From Limoniibacter endophyticus (GTDB taxonomy: Bacteria; Pseudomonadota; Alphaproteobacteria; Rhizobiales; Rhizobiaceae), in assembly GCF_014652835.1 (NCBI RefSeq), contig NZ_BMZO01000005.1:115535-179534 (forward strand): a stretch of DNA of 64,000 bases, written 5' to 3'. Positions 51,978 to 62,995 of the stretch are shown here, one piece after another; the first letter of the stretch is position 1, and every line of letters begins with the position of its first letter. Both the position numbers and the translations under genes were made by a program. The notes beneath the pieces are model-generated. The model was not told the DNA's origin, searched no databases, and was given only the letters and a program-made list of their open reading frames with translations.

Positions 51978-54900
51978 TACCTCTCAGCTTCTCGGAGATG
52001 ATCTGAAGAGCACGATCGGGCGCGGAACACGGCTAAAAATCGCCGCGTCGTGCTTCTCGATCTATGCCTTCGAAGCGCTGAAATCAGAGCTTTCCAAGAT
52101 TGATAGCCTGCAGTTCATTTTTACCGCTCCCACATTCATACCCACCGAAGCCACCGATCGCTTTCGCAAGGAGCGGCGAGAGTTTTTTATCCCAAAGTCG
52201 CGGCGGGAAAGTGGGCTCTATGGGACCGAATTTGAAATCCAGCTGCGGAACAAGCTGACGCAGCGTGCTGTGGCTCGCGAATGCGCCGAGTGGATACGCA
52301 AGAAAGCCAAATTTCGATCGAACACCACGAAAGCTCCGATGCAGCAGTTTCTGCACGCCGCGAGCAACGATGGAGGGGTGGCCTATATGCCCATCAGCGG
52401 CTTTACGGCCGTTGATCTCGGCTACCAGAAAGGCGACGCGGTCTCGAATTTCGTGACCCGGTTCGACGATCCGAGTCACACGCAAATGTATCTTCATCTG
52501 TTCGATCAGATTTGGTCGGATCCGGAGAAACTCAACGATGTCACCGCCGCTGTCTGCGACCATATCGCGTCGGTCTACCAAGAGAATTCGCCAGAGCGCG
52601 TCTATTTCCTGATGTTGTACAACATCTTTCAGGACTTCCTGGAGGATGTTGACGAGGACGTTCTGCCGAACGACCTCACTGGCTACCGCGACAGTCTCGT
52701 CTGGAACAAACTCTTTAACTATCAGAAGGATGCCGCCACAGGCATCATTAACAAACTCGAGACCTATAATGGCTGCATTCTTGCCGACAGTGTTGGCCTT
52801 GGAAAGACCTTCACTGCCCTGGCGGTTGTAAAATACTACGAGCTGCGCAATCGCTCCGTGCTAGTGCTTTGCCCGAAAAAACTCGCAGACAACTGGCGCA
52901 ACTATAACACCAATCTGACCACCAATATCTTCGCCAAAGACCGGTTCAATTACGACGTCCTGGCGCATACCGATCTGTCGCGAACATCGGGCGAGTCCTT
53001 CGGCATACCGCTCAATCGAGTGAACTGGGGCAACTATGACCTGGTAGTCATCGACGAGTCCCACAATTTCCGGAACAATGACGTCTATAAGGACCGGGAA
53101 ACTCGTTATCAAAAGCTGATGAATAAGGTCATCCGCGCCGGCGTGAAGACCAAGGTTTTGATGCTTTCCGCAACGCCCGTGAACAACCGTTTCACCGATC
53201 TCCGGAATCAGCTCGCGCTCGCCTATGAGGGGCAATCAGAAAAGCTCAGCGAGAAGTTGGGTACGCAGGCCAGCATCGAAGAAATTTTCCGGCGGGCGCA
53301 AAGGGCCTTCAACGACTGGTCAGCACTTCCGCCCGAGGAGCGGACAGCGGCTTCAATCCTGAAGGCGCTGGATTTCGACTTTTTCGAATTGCTCGACGCG
53401 GTGACCATCGCGCGCTCGCGCAAGCATATCGAGACCTTCTACGACACGACCGACATTGGCAAGTTTCCGGAGCGGCGCAAACCGCTCTCTTTCCATTGCC
53501 CGATTACGCAGCGGCCAGACGTAATGGGCCTGAATGAGATCTTCACGCAGCTGTCAGTGCTGAAGCTCTCGGTCTACGCCCCCATCAGCTATATTTTGCC
53601 GAGCCGGCTGCGCAAATACGAGGACATCTACGATACGCAGGTCGAGGGCGGCGGCGGCAAGCTGCGTCAGGCCGACCGTGAGCGCAGCCTCCAGGCGCTG
53701 ATGACCACCAACCTGCTGAAGCGCCTCGAAAGCTCGGTCGCGGCATTTCGGCTTACGCTGCGTTCTCTAGCTGGCAATATTTCACGCACGCTCGATGCCA
53801 TCGACGAATTCGAAAGAACCGGCCGCAGCGGTAGCGTCGGCGACCATCTTGCAGAGATTAGCGATTTCGATCCCGAAGATGACGATCTGTCCGGCCTTGA
53901 TGAATTTACCGTTGGCAAGAAGGTTCAGATCAGCCTCGGCGATATGGATTTGCCGTCGTGGAAGCATGACCTTTCGGCAGATTTGGCTCTGATCGACAGC
54001 CTGATTGCGTCGATGGACATGGTGGCGCCCGAGGATGATTCAAAGCTCCAGCACCTGCTTTCTCTGCTGAAACGGAAGATCGAGGAGCCGCTCAATCCCG
54101 GCAATCAAAAGGTCATCATTTTCACGGCCTTCGCGGATACGGCAAACTACCTCTTCGAGAATCTCGCCCCGGTTGCTCAAAGCCTGGGTCTAAACCTAGG
54201 TCAGGTGACGGGATCGGGTGCGCCGAAAACCACACTCCGAAAGTCCTATGATTTCCAGAGCGTCCTGACCCTGTTCTCCCCTCAATCGAAAGAGAAAGCT
54301 GTCGTTCTGCCCAATGAGCCGGCCGAGCTGGATATTCTCATTGGCACCGATTGTATTTCGGAGGGGCAGAACCTCCAGGACTGCGATTTCCTGGTGAACT
54401 ACGATATCCATTGGAACCCGGTGAGGATCATCCAGCGGTTCGGTCGGATCGACCGCATCGGCTCACCCAACAGCCAGATCCAGCTAGTGAATTATTGGCC
54501 GGACATCTCGCTCGACGAGTATATCAACCTGAAGGAACGCGTTGAGAACCGGATGGTGATTGCGGACGTCACTGCCACGGGCGATGACAACGTACTCACC
54601 GCGAAGTCCAGCGACATTGCCTATCGCAAGGAGCAGCTCAAACGGCTCCAGGACGAGGTGATCGAGCTGGAGGATGTGAAGACCGGCATTTCTATCACCG
54701 ATCTAGGGCTGAACGACTTCCGGATGGACCTGCTCAACTACGTCAAGGTGCATGGCGAGCTCAACAACGTTCCCTTTGGGATGCACGCCGTCGTTCCGGC
54801 GCAGCCAGAGTTAGGCCTGCAGCCCGGCGCAATCTTTGCGCTAAAGAACATCCATGAGGGCGTGAACGTCAATCAGCAGAACCGCCTCCATCCCTTCTAT

Positions 54901-55233
54901 CTGGTCTATATCGGCGATGACGGTGAGATCATTGCTGACCATACCGAGGTTAAGCGGCTGCTCGACTTGATCCGCAGCAGTTGCAAGGGACGGGCGGAGC
55001 CGATCCCGGACGTCTGCCGCATTTTCAATGAGCGGACGGAAGATGGGCGGCAGATGGGGCGTTATTCCGATCTGCTTTCCAGCGCGATCCGGTCCATGAT
55101 CGAGGTGAAGGAAGAGAAGGACATCGACAGCCTGTTCAGCGGCGGGCGTACGACGGCGTTGACCCACACCATCAAGGGTCTGGACGATTTCGAGTTGATC
55201 GCCTTCCTGGTCATTGAAGGGGGTGAACCATGA
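51961..55233 (+). CDS. PLD-like/SNF2-type helicase of a defence locus
   Basis: 1090-residue SF2 helicase. The N-terminal 180 residues resemble phospholipase D-like domains attached to helicases, but the HxK motif is degenerate (FLHAA near 129), so nuclease activity is doubtful. Motor: NGCILADSVGLGKTFTALAV near 270 (Walker A), LVVIDESHNFRN near 361 (DESH), LMLSATPVNNR near 400, VIIFTAFADTANYLFENL near 717, ILIGTDCISEGQNLQDCDF near 792 and QRFGRIDRIGS near 823. The type is common in BREX/DISARM-adjacent loci; it overlaps DUF4391 by four bases, tying it to the Mod-Res genes. Confidence 0.85.
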   Translation: MKIIDNTSQLLGDDLKSTIGRGTRLKIAASCFSIYAFEALKSELSKIDSLQFIFTAPTFIPTEATDRFRKERREFFIPKSRRESGLYGTEFEIQLRNKLTQRAVARECAEWIRKKAKFRSNTTKAPMQQFLHAASNDGGVAYMPISGFTAVDLGYQKGDAVSNFVTRFDDPSHTQMYLHLFDQIWSDPEKLNDVTAAVCDHIASVYQENSPERVYFLMLYNIFQDFLEDVDEDVLPNDLTGYRDSLVWNKLFNYQKDAATGIINKLETYNGCILADSVGLGKTFTALAVVKYYELRNRSVLVLCPKKLADNWRNYNTNLTTNIFAKDRFNYDVLAHTDLSRTSGESFGIPLNRVNWGNYDLVVIDESHNFRNNDVYKDRETRYQKLMNKVIRAGVKTKVLMLSATPVNNRFTDLRNQLALAYEGQSEKLSEKLGTQASIEEIFRRAQRAFNDWSALPPEERTAASILKALDFDFFELLDAVTIARSRKHIETFYDTTDIGKFPERRKPLSFHCPITQRPDVMGLNEIFTQLSVLKLSVYAPISYILPSRLRKYEDIYDTQVEGGGGKLRQADRERSLQALMTTNLLKRLESSVAAFRLTLRSLAGNISRTLDAIDEFERTGRSGSVGDHLAEISDFDPEDDDLSGLDEFTVGKKVQISLGDMDLPSWKHDLSADLALIDSLIASMDMVAPEDDSKLQHLLSLLKRKIEEPLNPGNQKVIIFTAFADTANYLFENLAPVAQSLGLNLGQVTGSGAPKTTLRKSYDFQSVLTLFSPQSKEKAVVLPNEPAELDILIGTDCISEGQNLQDCDFLVNYDIHWNPVRIIQRFGRIDRIGSPNSQIQLVNYWPDISLDEYINLKERVENRMVIADVTATGDDNVLTAKSSDIAYRKEQLKRLQDEVIELEDVKTGISITDLGLNDFRMDLLNYVKVHGELNNVPFGMHAVVPAQPELGLQPGAIFALKNIHEGVNVNQQNRLHPFYLVYIGDDGEIIADHTEVKRLLDLIRSSCKGRAEPIPDVCRIFNERTEDGRQMGRYSDLLSSAIRSMIEVKEEKDIDSLFSGGRTTALTHTIKGLDDFELIAFLVIEGGEP

Positions 55234-55979
55234 CCCTTTACGATTGGCCGCGCGCAGCCGCCCTCGGACGCGTGATCCCCAAGAGCAAGATCTATGAACA
55301 CGCCGGGGTGAACACGAGTCTCAAGGACCTCTTCGTGCGCGAGGTCGATCAGATCGTCTGGTCGCACAAGCTGGCGCCCGAGACGGTCAATCTGGCGGCT
55401 ACCAAGCAGGTAGCCGAGATACAGGTCTTCCGCATCACCGCGCGCACCGCGACGCTGGACCATGACGTGCTGCGCGCCATCGACAAAGCCATCCCCTTTC
55501 CGCTGATCTTCGAGGTGACCCATGGTGGCCGCGTCAGGCTAGCGGCGGCTTACAAGCGGCCGAGCGAGGCCGACCGCACCCGCTGGGTGGTGGGCGACTA
55601 TTTCGAAGGGGATTGGTTGCCAGAGGACCCGCCGCGTGCCCCGCTTCCGGTGGCGCTGAACATGGGCGCGCTGTACGAGCGGCTGCTCGAACCGCTGGTG
55701 GTGGGGCAGACGGCCCGGCTGGTCACCGGCTTGGGAGAGGCGCCGCAGACGCCGATCACCCCTGCCGAGGCGGACCGCCCCGTGCCGCTGGAAGAGCGCA
55801 TCGCGCAGGCCGAAGCAATCAAGGCTCAGGCGCGCGAGGTCGAGCGGATCAAGGCGCGTCTTGGGCGCGAGAAACAATTCAACAAGCGCGTGGCGATCAA
55901 TGCCGAGCTGCGCGCGGCCAAGCAGGAATTGGAGCGGCTGACGGTGGGACACGCCGGCGCCGCCGTGACGAACGATTAA
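55230..55979 (+). CDS. DUF4391 protein
   Basis: 249-residue DUF4391 member: LGRVIPKSKIYEHAGVNTSLKDLFVREVDQIVWSHKLAPETVNLAAT is the conserved start, and a coiled coil (about 190-240, EERIAQAEAIKAQAREVERIKARLG) ends it. The family is generally encoded between an SNF2-like helicase and type III mod/res genes, which is the order here. Function unknown; it may bridge helicase and RM enzyme. Confidence 0.83.
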   Translation: MTLYDWPRAAALGRVIPKSKIYEHAGVNTSLKDLFVREVDQIVWSHKLAPETVNLAATKQVAEIQVFRITARTATLDHDVLRAIDKAIPFPLIFEVTHGGRVRLAAAYKRPSEADRTRWVVGDYFEGDWLPEDPPRAPLPVALNMGALYERLLEPLVVGQTARLVTGLGEAPQTPITPAEADRPVPLEERIAQAEAIKAQAREVERIKARLGREKQFNKRVAINAELRAAKQELERLTVGHAGAAVTND

Positions 55980-55989
55980 GAGGACGAGC

Positions 55990-58005
55990 ATGGACAAGCT
56001 GAAGATGCACAGCCCTGACCTAAGCCAGGACAATATCGCGAAAATCCGCGAGCTGTTCCCCGGGTGCGTAACCGAGGCACGCGACGAGACGACGGGCGCG
56101 GTCCATCTAGCAGTGGACTTCGATCAGCTGCGTCAGGAGTTGAGCGACCACATTGTGGACGGGCCGCAGGAGCGGTATCGGCTGGACTGGCCCGGTAAGA
56201 AGAACGCACTCTTGCTCGCGAACGCGCCACTTTCGAAGACACTGCTGCCTCACCGCGAGGAAAGCTTGAACTTCGATGAAACGAGAAACCTTCTTGTCTC
56301 AGGAGACAACCTTGAGGCGCTTAAGCTGTTGCGAGAGACGTTTCTCGGAGAGGTGAAGGCTATCTACATCGACCCGCCCTATAATACTGGAAGTGACTTC
56401 ATCTATAATGACGACTTCTCAGAGACGACTGAAGGATATCTGATTGCATCAAGGCAGTTGAGCGAGGACGGTTCTCGACTTGTGGCCAACCCAGAGTCGA
56501 ACGGCCGTTTCCACTCGGATTGGTTGACTATGATGTACTCGCGCTTGAAGCTTGCGAGAAATCTTCTTGCAGATGATGGTGTAATATTTGCTTCTATTAG
56601 TGACGAAGAGTCTGCCAATATGAAGCGGTTGCTCGATGAAGTTTTTGGCGAGGACAATTTCATTGATACTATCGTAGTTGAAATGTCGACAACCTCAGGA
56701 CCAAAGACGGTTAATGCACAGCAGGGCACCATCGTAAAGAACGCCGAGTTTGTGCACGTGTTTAGAAAGACGGCGGCTTTCGACAAGATTCGGCATACGC
56801 CATTGTTCGATGGCGTAGTCTCCTTCGATACTCACTATACGGCCTGGATGAACGACGATGGCACTTTGAGTACGCTTGCTCAGAAGATGATGGAAGATTA
56901 CAAAGTCGGGGCAGATATAGAGAAATTTGGATTTTCTTCTCGAGGATCCTTCAGCGTCAACAATATGGATAGGCTGTTGTCTGTATCTGATTCCGCAAAG
57001 GAATTCATAGAAAGCAACCTCGACAGGATCGCTCGTATCGACAGGCCGCCAGTCTCCGCCAGCAAACAATCTACTGAGGTTGGTTGCTGGATTGCCTTTG
57101 AAGCTGATCACCGCACCTATTACTTAACGACTTTGTCAAACGGGACGCTCCAAGCGCTAATGCCGCTATCCCTCAACTATCGCATGTCTGATGATTACAA
57201 GCCTCGGTTTGGGCGCACCGTAATTCGCGGTGATCTATGGAAGGGCTTTTATCAGGATATGGGAAATGTTGCGAAGGAAGGAGGCATTGCGTTTGCCAAC
57301 GGGAAGAAGCCCGTACGACTGATAAAGCAGTTGTTGAAGTGGGCAAACAACACCAAGGATGGCATTGTTCTTGATTTCTTCGCTGGTTCAGGAACAACCG
57401 CTCATGCGGTTATGGAGGCAAATGCGGACGATGGTCAAAATAGAAAGTTCATACTGGTTCAGCTTGACGAAGTGCCAGATCAGAAATCAACGGCAGCAAA
57501 GGAAGGATTTGCGACCATAGCAGATTTGTCGGCGGAACGCATCCGCCGCTCTGGCAAGAAAATCCTCGAAGGCGAATGCCACCCAGATTGGAACCGCGAT
57601 GTCGGCTTCCGGGTGCTGAAGGTCGACACCTCGAACATGAAGGACGTCTACTACCGCCCAGATGAGCTGCAGCAGTCCGACCTGCTCGACATGGTTGACA
57701 ACGTGAAGGAGGGTCGCACGGCCGAGGACTTGCTGTTCCAGGTGCTGGTCGATTGGGGCGTGGACCTGACGCTGCCCATCCGTCGCGAGACGGTGCAGGG
57801 CAAGACCGTGTTCTTCGTCGACGACAACGCCCTCGTTGCCTGCTTCGACCGCGGCATCACCGAGGATCTGGTGAAGGAGCTGGCGGGCCACGAGCCCCTG
57901 CGCGTCGTCTTCCGTGACAACGGCTTTGTCTCGGACGCGGTGAAGATCAACGTCGAGCAGATCTTCCGCCAGCTCTCACCGACCACTGACGTCAAGTCGA
58001 TCTGA
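55990..58005 (+). CDS. Type III restriction-modification DNA methyltransferase (Mod)
   Basis: 671-residue adenine-N6 methyltransferase of the beta class: catalytic motif [12 protein letters not shown] near 125, then the target-recognition region, then the SAM motif [13 protein letters not shown] near 461. It gives both modification and sequence recognition to the type III complex. The recognition segment (about 56400-57500) is visibly more AT-rich than the flanks, as if exchanged by recombination. Starts 10 bases after DUF4391; seven bases separate it from res. Confidence 0.92.
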   Translation: MDKLKMHSPDLSQDNIAKIRELFPGCVTEARDETTGAVHLAVDFDQLRQELSDHIVDGPQERYRLDWPGKKNALLLANAPLSKTLLPHREESLNFDETRNLLVSGDNLEALKLLRETFLGEVKAIYIDPPYNTGSDFIYNDDFSETTEGYLIASRQLSEDGSRLVANPESNGRFHSDWLTMMYSRLKLARNLLADDGVIFASISDEESANMKRLLDEVFGEDNFIDTIVVEMSTTSGPKTVNAQQGTIVKNAEFVHVFRKTAAFDKIRHTPLFDGVVSFDTHYTAWMNDDGTLSTLAQKMMEDYKVGADIEKFGFSSRGSFSVNNMDRLLSVSDSAKEFIESNLDRIARIDRPPVSASKQSTEVGCWIAFEADHRTYYLTTLSNGTLQALMPLSLNYRMSDDYKPRFGRTVIRGDLWKGFYQDMGNVAKEGGIAFANGKKPVRLIKQLLKWANNTKDGIVLDFFAGSGTTAHAVMEANADDGQNRKFILVQLDEVPDQKSTAAKEGFATIADLSAERIRRSGKKILEGECHPDWNRDVGFRVLKVDTSNMKDVYYRPDELQQSDLLDMVDNVKEGRTAEDLLFQVLVDWGVDLTLPIRRETVQGKTVFFVDDNALVACFDRGITEDLVKELAGHEPLRVVFRDNGFVSDAVKINVEQIFRQLSPTTDVKSI

Positions 58006-58012
58006 GGCGGCC

Positions 58013-61000
58013 ATGAAGCTCAAGTTCAAGGTCCAGCCCTATCAGACAAATGCCGTCAACGACGTGGTCGACTGCTTCGCCGGCCAGCCCATGACTTCTG
58101 GCCTAACCTACCGCATCGACCCCGGCCGCAAGGCGCAAGCCAGCGCCTTCGAGGAAGGTTTCAAGAACGCCGACCTCGCGCTGACCGATGCGCAGGTTCT
58201 GGAGAATATCCAGAAGGTGCAGAGGGGGCAGAACCTGCCCGTCTCGCAGTCCCTGACGGACTTCACGACCTTCAACGCCCGGGGTGAGCGGGTGCCTGTC
58301 ACCGCGAACTACAAGCGCGACGCGCTAGCTGCGACCCGCGTTCACCTCGACGTGGAGATGGAGACCGGCACGGGCAAGACCTACTGCTACATCAAGTCGA
58401 TTTTCGAGATGAACAAGCGGTACGGCTGGTCGAAGTTCATAATCATGGTGCCGTCGGTTGCCATTCGTGAAGGTGTCTACAAGTCGCTGCAAATTACGGC
58501 GGACCACTTCACCGAAAGCTACGGCAAGAAGGCGCGGTTCTTTATCTACAATTCCAAGCACCTGCATGAGCTGGAGAGCTTTTCGTCGGACGCCGGCATC
58601 AACGTGATGATCATTAACATCCAGGCGTTCGCCTCACGCGGTGCCGACAATCGTCGCATCTACGAGGAGCTGGACGACTTCCAGTCCCGCAAGCCCATCG
58701 ACGTGATCGCCTCGAACCGGCCGATCCTAATCTTGGACGAACCGCAGAAAATGGAAGGCCCAGCCACGATGGAGGCGCTGCCAAAGTTCAAGCCACTGTT
58801 CATCCTGCGCTACTCGGCCACCCACCGGACCCAGCATAACCGCGTTCACCGGCTGGATGCGCTCGACGCCTATAACCAGAAGCTGGTCAAGAAGATCGCG
58901 GTGCGCGGCATCCAGACTCGCGGGCTCGCCGGCACCAACGCCTATCTCTACCTCGAAGGCATCGACATCTCGAAGAAGGCCCCCGTGGCCCGGATCGAGC
59001 TGGAAGTGAAGCTTAAGTCCGGCGAGATCAAACGCCAGCTCCGCCGGCTCGAGTTCCGCGACGACCTGTTCGTGGAGTCGGGCGAGCTGGACCAGTATCG
59101 CGGGTTCACGATCAGCCAGATCGATGCCGTCAACGACACGGTTGAGTTTACGAATGGCGTGGTGCTTGAGGCCGGCAAGGCTACGCGGGACCTTACCGAG
59201 CGCGATATCCGCCGCATCCAGATCCGCGAGACGATCAAGGCCCATCTCGACAAGGAAAAGCAGCTGTTTGCACAGGGCATCAAGGTCCTGTCGCTCTTCT
59301 TCATCGACGAGGTCGTGAAGTACCGGGACTACGGTCAGGCCGACGAGAAAGGCGAATACGCTCGTGTCTTCGAGGAAGAATATGAGCTGCTGAAGGATGA
59401 GTACCTCGCGGAACTCGCGATTGATAATGAGGCATACCGGACGTACCTTGCCGGGATCGATCCGGCCAAAACCCACAACGGCTATTTCTCGATCGACAAG
59501 AAAACGAACCGACTGAAAGATCCGGCGGTCGGCGCCAGGTCAGTCGATTCCGATGACGTCGATGCCTACGACCTGATCTTGAAGGACAAGGAACGGCTGC
59601 TGTCCTTCGCCGAACCCACGCGGTTCATCTTCTCGCATTCGGCGCTACGCGAGGGGTGGGACAATCCGAACGTCTTCGTCATGTGCATGCTCAAGCACAG
59701 TGACAACACCATTTCCCGCCGCCAGGAAGTCGGGCGCGGCCTTCGGCTGAGCGTTGACCAGCATGGAGACCGGATGGACCATCCGGCCGTCGTGCACGAC
59801 ATCAACGTGCTGACCGTGGTGGCGAGCGAAAGCTACAAGAATTTCGTTGCGGGCCTGCAGAAGGAGATTGCCGAAACCCTGTCGTCGCGTCCGCGGCAGG
59901 CGACGGAGGCTTATTTCACCGGCAAGACGATCACGACCGAACAAGGTCCGGTCGAGGTGAGCGCCGCAATGGCCAAGCAGATCTACCGCTATCTCGTGAA
60001 GAACGACTACACCGATGATGCCGACCAGATCGCCGACGCCTATCACGAGGCCAAAGCGGCTGGAACATTGGCTGAGCTACCCGACGAGCTGAAGCCTCAC
60101 GCCGAGCAGGTATTCAGGCTCATCGATGGTGTCTTCAGCGACTCTCAGCTTCCGGACATCGGCGATGGCCGGAAGCCCAAGACCAATCCGCTCAATGCAA
60201 ACTTCGAGAAGAAGGAATTCCAGGAGCTCTGGAAGCGGATCAATCGCAAGGCAGTCTATCGGGTCGAATTCGATTCCGCTGAGTTGATCCGCAAGTGCGT
60301 CAGCGCGCTGGATAGCCAGCTGCGGGTTACTCCGCTGCAATACACCGTTCAGGTTGGTGTGCAGAATGACGGTTTGACCGACGATCAGCTTCGCGGGGGC
60401 GACGGTTTTACCGTCACGAACACGACCACCCAGCAGGGGGACTCGATCCACTCGCTGGTGAAGTACGACCTCGTCGGGAAGCTGGCTGAAAATGCGCAGC
60501 TGACACGAGACACGGCCGCGACCATCCTTGGCCAAATCGAGGCTGCGATTTTCGGGCAGTTCAAGAGCAACCCCGAGCACTTCATCTCCGAGGCTTCGCG
60601 CATCATCGCCGAACAGAAGGCCGCCATGGTAATCGAGCGTCTGGCCTATGACGAAGTCGACGAAAGGTACGATATCGACATCTTCACCGCCAATCAGACC
60701 GGGCAGGATTTTTCGCGCGCCACGGCGAAGCTCAAGAATCATGTCTATGATTACGCGATCACGGACTCGAATGTGGAACGGGCGTTCGTCAAAGAGCTCG
60801 ATACGAGCAGCGAAGTGGTCGTCTACGCTAAGTTGCCGCGCGGTTTCCTGATCCCGACCCCCGTTGGCGATTACAATCCTGACTGGGCCCTTTCGTTCAG
60901 GGCCGGCAGCGTCAGGCACATCTACTTCGTCGCGGAAACGAAGGGCACGATGTCGTCTATGAAGCTGCGGGAGATCGAGAACACGAAGATCGCGTGCGCC

Positions 61001-61108
61001 CGGAAGTTCTTCGATGAGATCAGCCGGCAGGTGACTGAAGATCGCGTCAAATATGACGTTGTTACCGACTATGGGAAGTTGATGGAGGTCGTGGGCGTTA
61101 CTGCATGA
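58013..61108 (+). CDS. Type III restriction endonuclease (Res)
   Basis: 1031-residue restriction subunit with SF2 helicase and C-terminal nuclease. [12 protein letters not shown] near 115 (Walker A), [13 protein letters not shown] near 239 (DEPQ box), LRYSATHR near 265, [13 protein letters not shown] near 540 and [12 protein letters not shown] near 565. The nuclease has [10 protein letters not shown] near 955 and FVAETKG near 974, a PD-(D/E)xK arrangement. All motifs are intact. It requires Mod for recognition and two head-to-head sites in the classical systems. Confidence 0.92.
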   Translation: MKLKFKVQPYQTNAVNDVVDCFAGQPMTSGLTYRIDPGRKAQASAFEEGFKNADLALTDAQVLENIQKVQRGQNLPVSQSLTDFTTFNARGERVPVTANYKRDALAATRVHLDVEMETGTGKTYCYIKSIFEMNKRYGWSKFIIMVPSVAIREGVYKSLQITADHFTESYGKKARFFIYNSKHLHELESFSSDAGINVMIINIQAFASRGADNRRIYEELDDFQSRKPIDVIASNRPILILDEPQKMEGPATMEALPKFKPLFILRYSATHRTQHNRVHRLDALDAYNQKLVKKIAVRGIQTRGLAGTNAYLYLEGIDISKKAPVARIELEVKLKSGEIKRQLRRLEFRDDLFVESGELDQYRGFTISQIDAVNDTVEFTNGVVLEAGKATRDLTERDIRRIQIRETIKAHLDKEKQLFAQGIKVLSLFFIDEVVKYRDYGQADEKGEYARVFEEEYELLKDEYLAELAIDNEAYRTYLAGIDPAKTHNGYFSIDKKTNRLKDPAVGARSVDSDDVDAYDLILKDKERLLSFAEPTRFIFSHSALREGWDNPNVFVMCMLKHSDNTISRRQEVGRGLRLSVDQHGDRMDHPAVVHDINVLTVVASESYKNFVAGLQKEIAETLSSRPRQATEAYFTGKTITTEQGPVEVSAAMAKQIYRYLVKNDYTDDADQIADAYHEAKAAGTLAELPDELKPHAEQVFRLIDGVFSDSQLPDIGDGRKPKTNPLNANFEKKEFQELWKRINRKAVYRVEFDSAELIRKCVSALDSQLRVTPLQYTVQVGVQNDGLTDDQLRGGDGFTVTNTTTQQGDSIHSLVKYDLVGKLAENAQLTRDTAATILGQIEAAIFGQFKSNPEHFISEASRIIAEQKAAMVIERLAYDEVDERYDIDIFTANQTGQDFSRATAKLKNHVYDYAITDSNVERAFVKELDTSSEVVVYAKLPRGFLIPTPVGDYNPDWALSFRAGSVRHIYFVAETKGTMSSMKLREIENTKIACARKFFDEISRQVTEDRVKYDVVTDYGKLMEVVGVTA

Positions 61109-61162
61109 CAAATGGGGGCGGGGTGGGTTCTCGCGCATTGAAGTTGGTGGCCTGACCGACTC

Positions 61163-62956
61163 ATGGCGATTACCCGACAATCCATACAGACTGCGTTGGA
61201 AGCAGAACGTCGTCTCACTCAGAAGGGCGGGGGCTTGGAGGTTGCCTCCGTTTTCTGGGAGGAGCACTATCTGGTTTTGAGCGTCAAGCCGCTCAAAGGC
61301 CGTAACCGTGTCGCCATTGACGAGGCCTTGGAAGGCGTGCGTGTTAAATGGGGTGCGGAACTCGAATATGCGGGCTTGATCAAGGTCGTCGATGCGGACC
61401 TCGAGCGCATCATTGTGTTGCCTGCGACCGGCGGGCAGCCCGACATTGGCGACACACTTTGGTTGTTCCCCGGAGATTTTCTTGGCCCGCTTATCGATAT
61501 GTGGGGCGGGGAAATGGGCAAGCTGGCGGCGAAGCGATTGCGCCAGTCCAAGGAAGAAACCGAACCGCTTCAGCAAATTCGTCCGCTTGGTCCTGAATTC
61601 GACGAGCTGCGCGAGCGGCAGAAAACTGCCGTTCAAAATGCCGCATACCGGTGCTCGGTGGTAATTGGCCCGCCCGGAACCGGCAAGACGTTTACGGTTG
61701 GCGCGCTGGGCACTTATCTTCTGCGGCGGTTCAGCAAAGCGCGCATATTGGTCATTGGCCCGACCAACGTGGCGGTGGACACGGCTCTTCTGTCCATCGA
61801 TGACTGGTTGGCCAAAGCCGGGCGCCCCGACATCGCCAAGCAGATGAAGCGGGTCGGCGCGCATTTCGATCCGCGCAAATATGTTGACCGTCCCCATCTT
61901 CTGGCCGCTGGTCTCGACCAGAAGGTCACGGAATTTCTGCTTTTGGAGGCATCCGAACCATCAAAAAGCAAGATTGCCGAGTATGTCAGATGGAAGGATC
62001 GCCTGGCGGCCGCACGCAAGGAGCTTGGTGCGGATATCGAAAGCGTCGCTCATAGCGCCCGTGTTGTCGGGATCACTGTCGCCACGGCGGTCAAGTGGCA
62101 TCATGTCTTGAAGGCCGCAGGCCCATGGCCGTTCGTCATCTGCGACGAAGCCAGTCAGATAATCGGGCCGGCGGCCCTCATGGTTCCGGCGCTGGGGCAG
62201 CAAACGATTTTTGCCGGCGATCCCAAGCAGCTTTCGCCGATCGTCCAGTCTGACGGTCAGGTCCATCGGAATCTCCTCGCGAAGACTGCCTTTGATCTAT
62301 TTGCCCACGTGCCCACTACATTTCTGAACGAACAGTCCCGTATGGCTATGGGGATTTGCCATGCGGTGAGCAGAACCTTCTACAATGGTGAGCTGACGGT
62401 TTGCCGCAAAGCTCGGCGGGACAAGGCCTGGAAGGTGTATCGCAGTCCATATTTTGTGAACGGCCGTGAAGTACCGCGCGTGTGTTTCGAGCAAGTGTCC
62501 GAGCCCTACCAGTACTCGCAGAATTACGGCGGCTTCATCCGTTTTCAGTCGGCCAAAATGGTTGAGACGATTATTGATCATCTCGCTGGCTCTTACATCG
62601 ATGCGGATGACGTTCTGATCCTTACGCCTTTCCGTGCGCAACGGACCCTGATCAGGAGTTTCCTGAAACGCCGGCATCCGACGATCTCCGTCAGTACAGT
62701 CCATCGCGCGCAGGGTAGTGAGCGCAAGGTAATCATTTTTGATCCGGTCGACGCAACGTCCAGTTTTCTCCGTGGGAAGGAAGGTGATCGGCTGATCAAT
62801 GTGGCGATCTCACGCGCCCAGGCCCACGTGATCATCCCCTATCATGCGTCCGAACTTACCAATCCAACGATTTCTCGCCTCCAGCATATTTCCTCAGGCA
62901 TCTTCCAGGCCAGTGGCCGATATATGCGGCCGTTCTCCTTTGCGACTGCTGGATAA
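61163..62956 (+). CDS. DNA2/NAM7-like SF1 helicase
   Basis: 597-residue SF1B-type helicase: VVIGPPGTGKTFTVGAL near 168 (Walker A), FVICDEASQIIGP near 324 (DEAS box), IFAGDPKQLSPIV near 350, ILTPFRAQRTLIR near 490, and VSTVHRAQGSERKVIIFD near 510. The 160-residue N-terminal domain is unrecognised. Follows res by 54 bases on the same strand and ends 39 bases from a convergent gene. Likely a further effector or accessory of the same defence island. Confidence 0.82.
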   Translation: MAITRQSIQTALEAERRLTQKGGGLEVASVFWEEHYLVLSVKPLKGRNRVAIDEALEGVRVKWGAELEYAGLIKVVDADLERIIVLPATGGQPDIGDTLWLFPGDFLGPLIDMWGGEMGKLAAKRLRQSKEETEPLQQIRPLGPEFDELRERQKTAVQNAAYRCSVVIGPPGTGKTFTVGALGTYLLRRFSKARILVIGPTNVAVDTALLSIDDWLAKAGRPDIAKQMKRVGAHFDPRKYVDRPHLLAAGLDQKVTEFLLLEASEPSKSKIAEYVRWKDRLAAARKELGADIESVAHSARVVGITVATAVKWHHVLKAAGPWPFVICDEASQIIGPAALMVPALGQQTIFAGDPKQLSPIVQSDGQVHRNLLAKTAFDLFAHVPTTFLNEQSRMAMGICHAVSRTFYNGELTVCRKARRDKAWKVYRSPYFVNGREVPRVCFEQVSEPYQYSQNYGGFIRFQSAKMVETIIDHLAGSYIDADDVLILTPFRAQRTLIRSFLKRRHPTISVSTVHRAQGSERKVIIFDPVDATSSFLRGKEGDRLINVAISRAQAHVIIPYHASELTNPTISRLQHISSGIFQASGRYMRPFSFATAG

Positions 62957-62995
62957 GGCTGCGAACGATCCGCTCCACCGATGCCTTGCTGGCTA

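Noticed and set aside
60077-61897. 606-residue minus-strand frame opposite res and the SF1 helicase
   Set aside because: Both sense genes have intact motifs; the antisense product has none.
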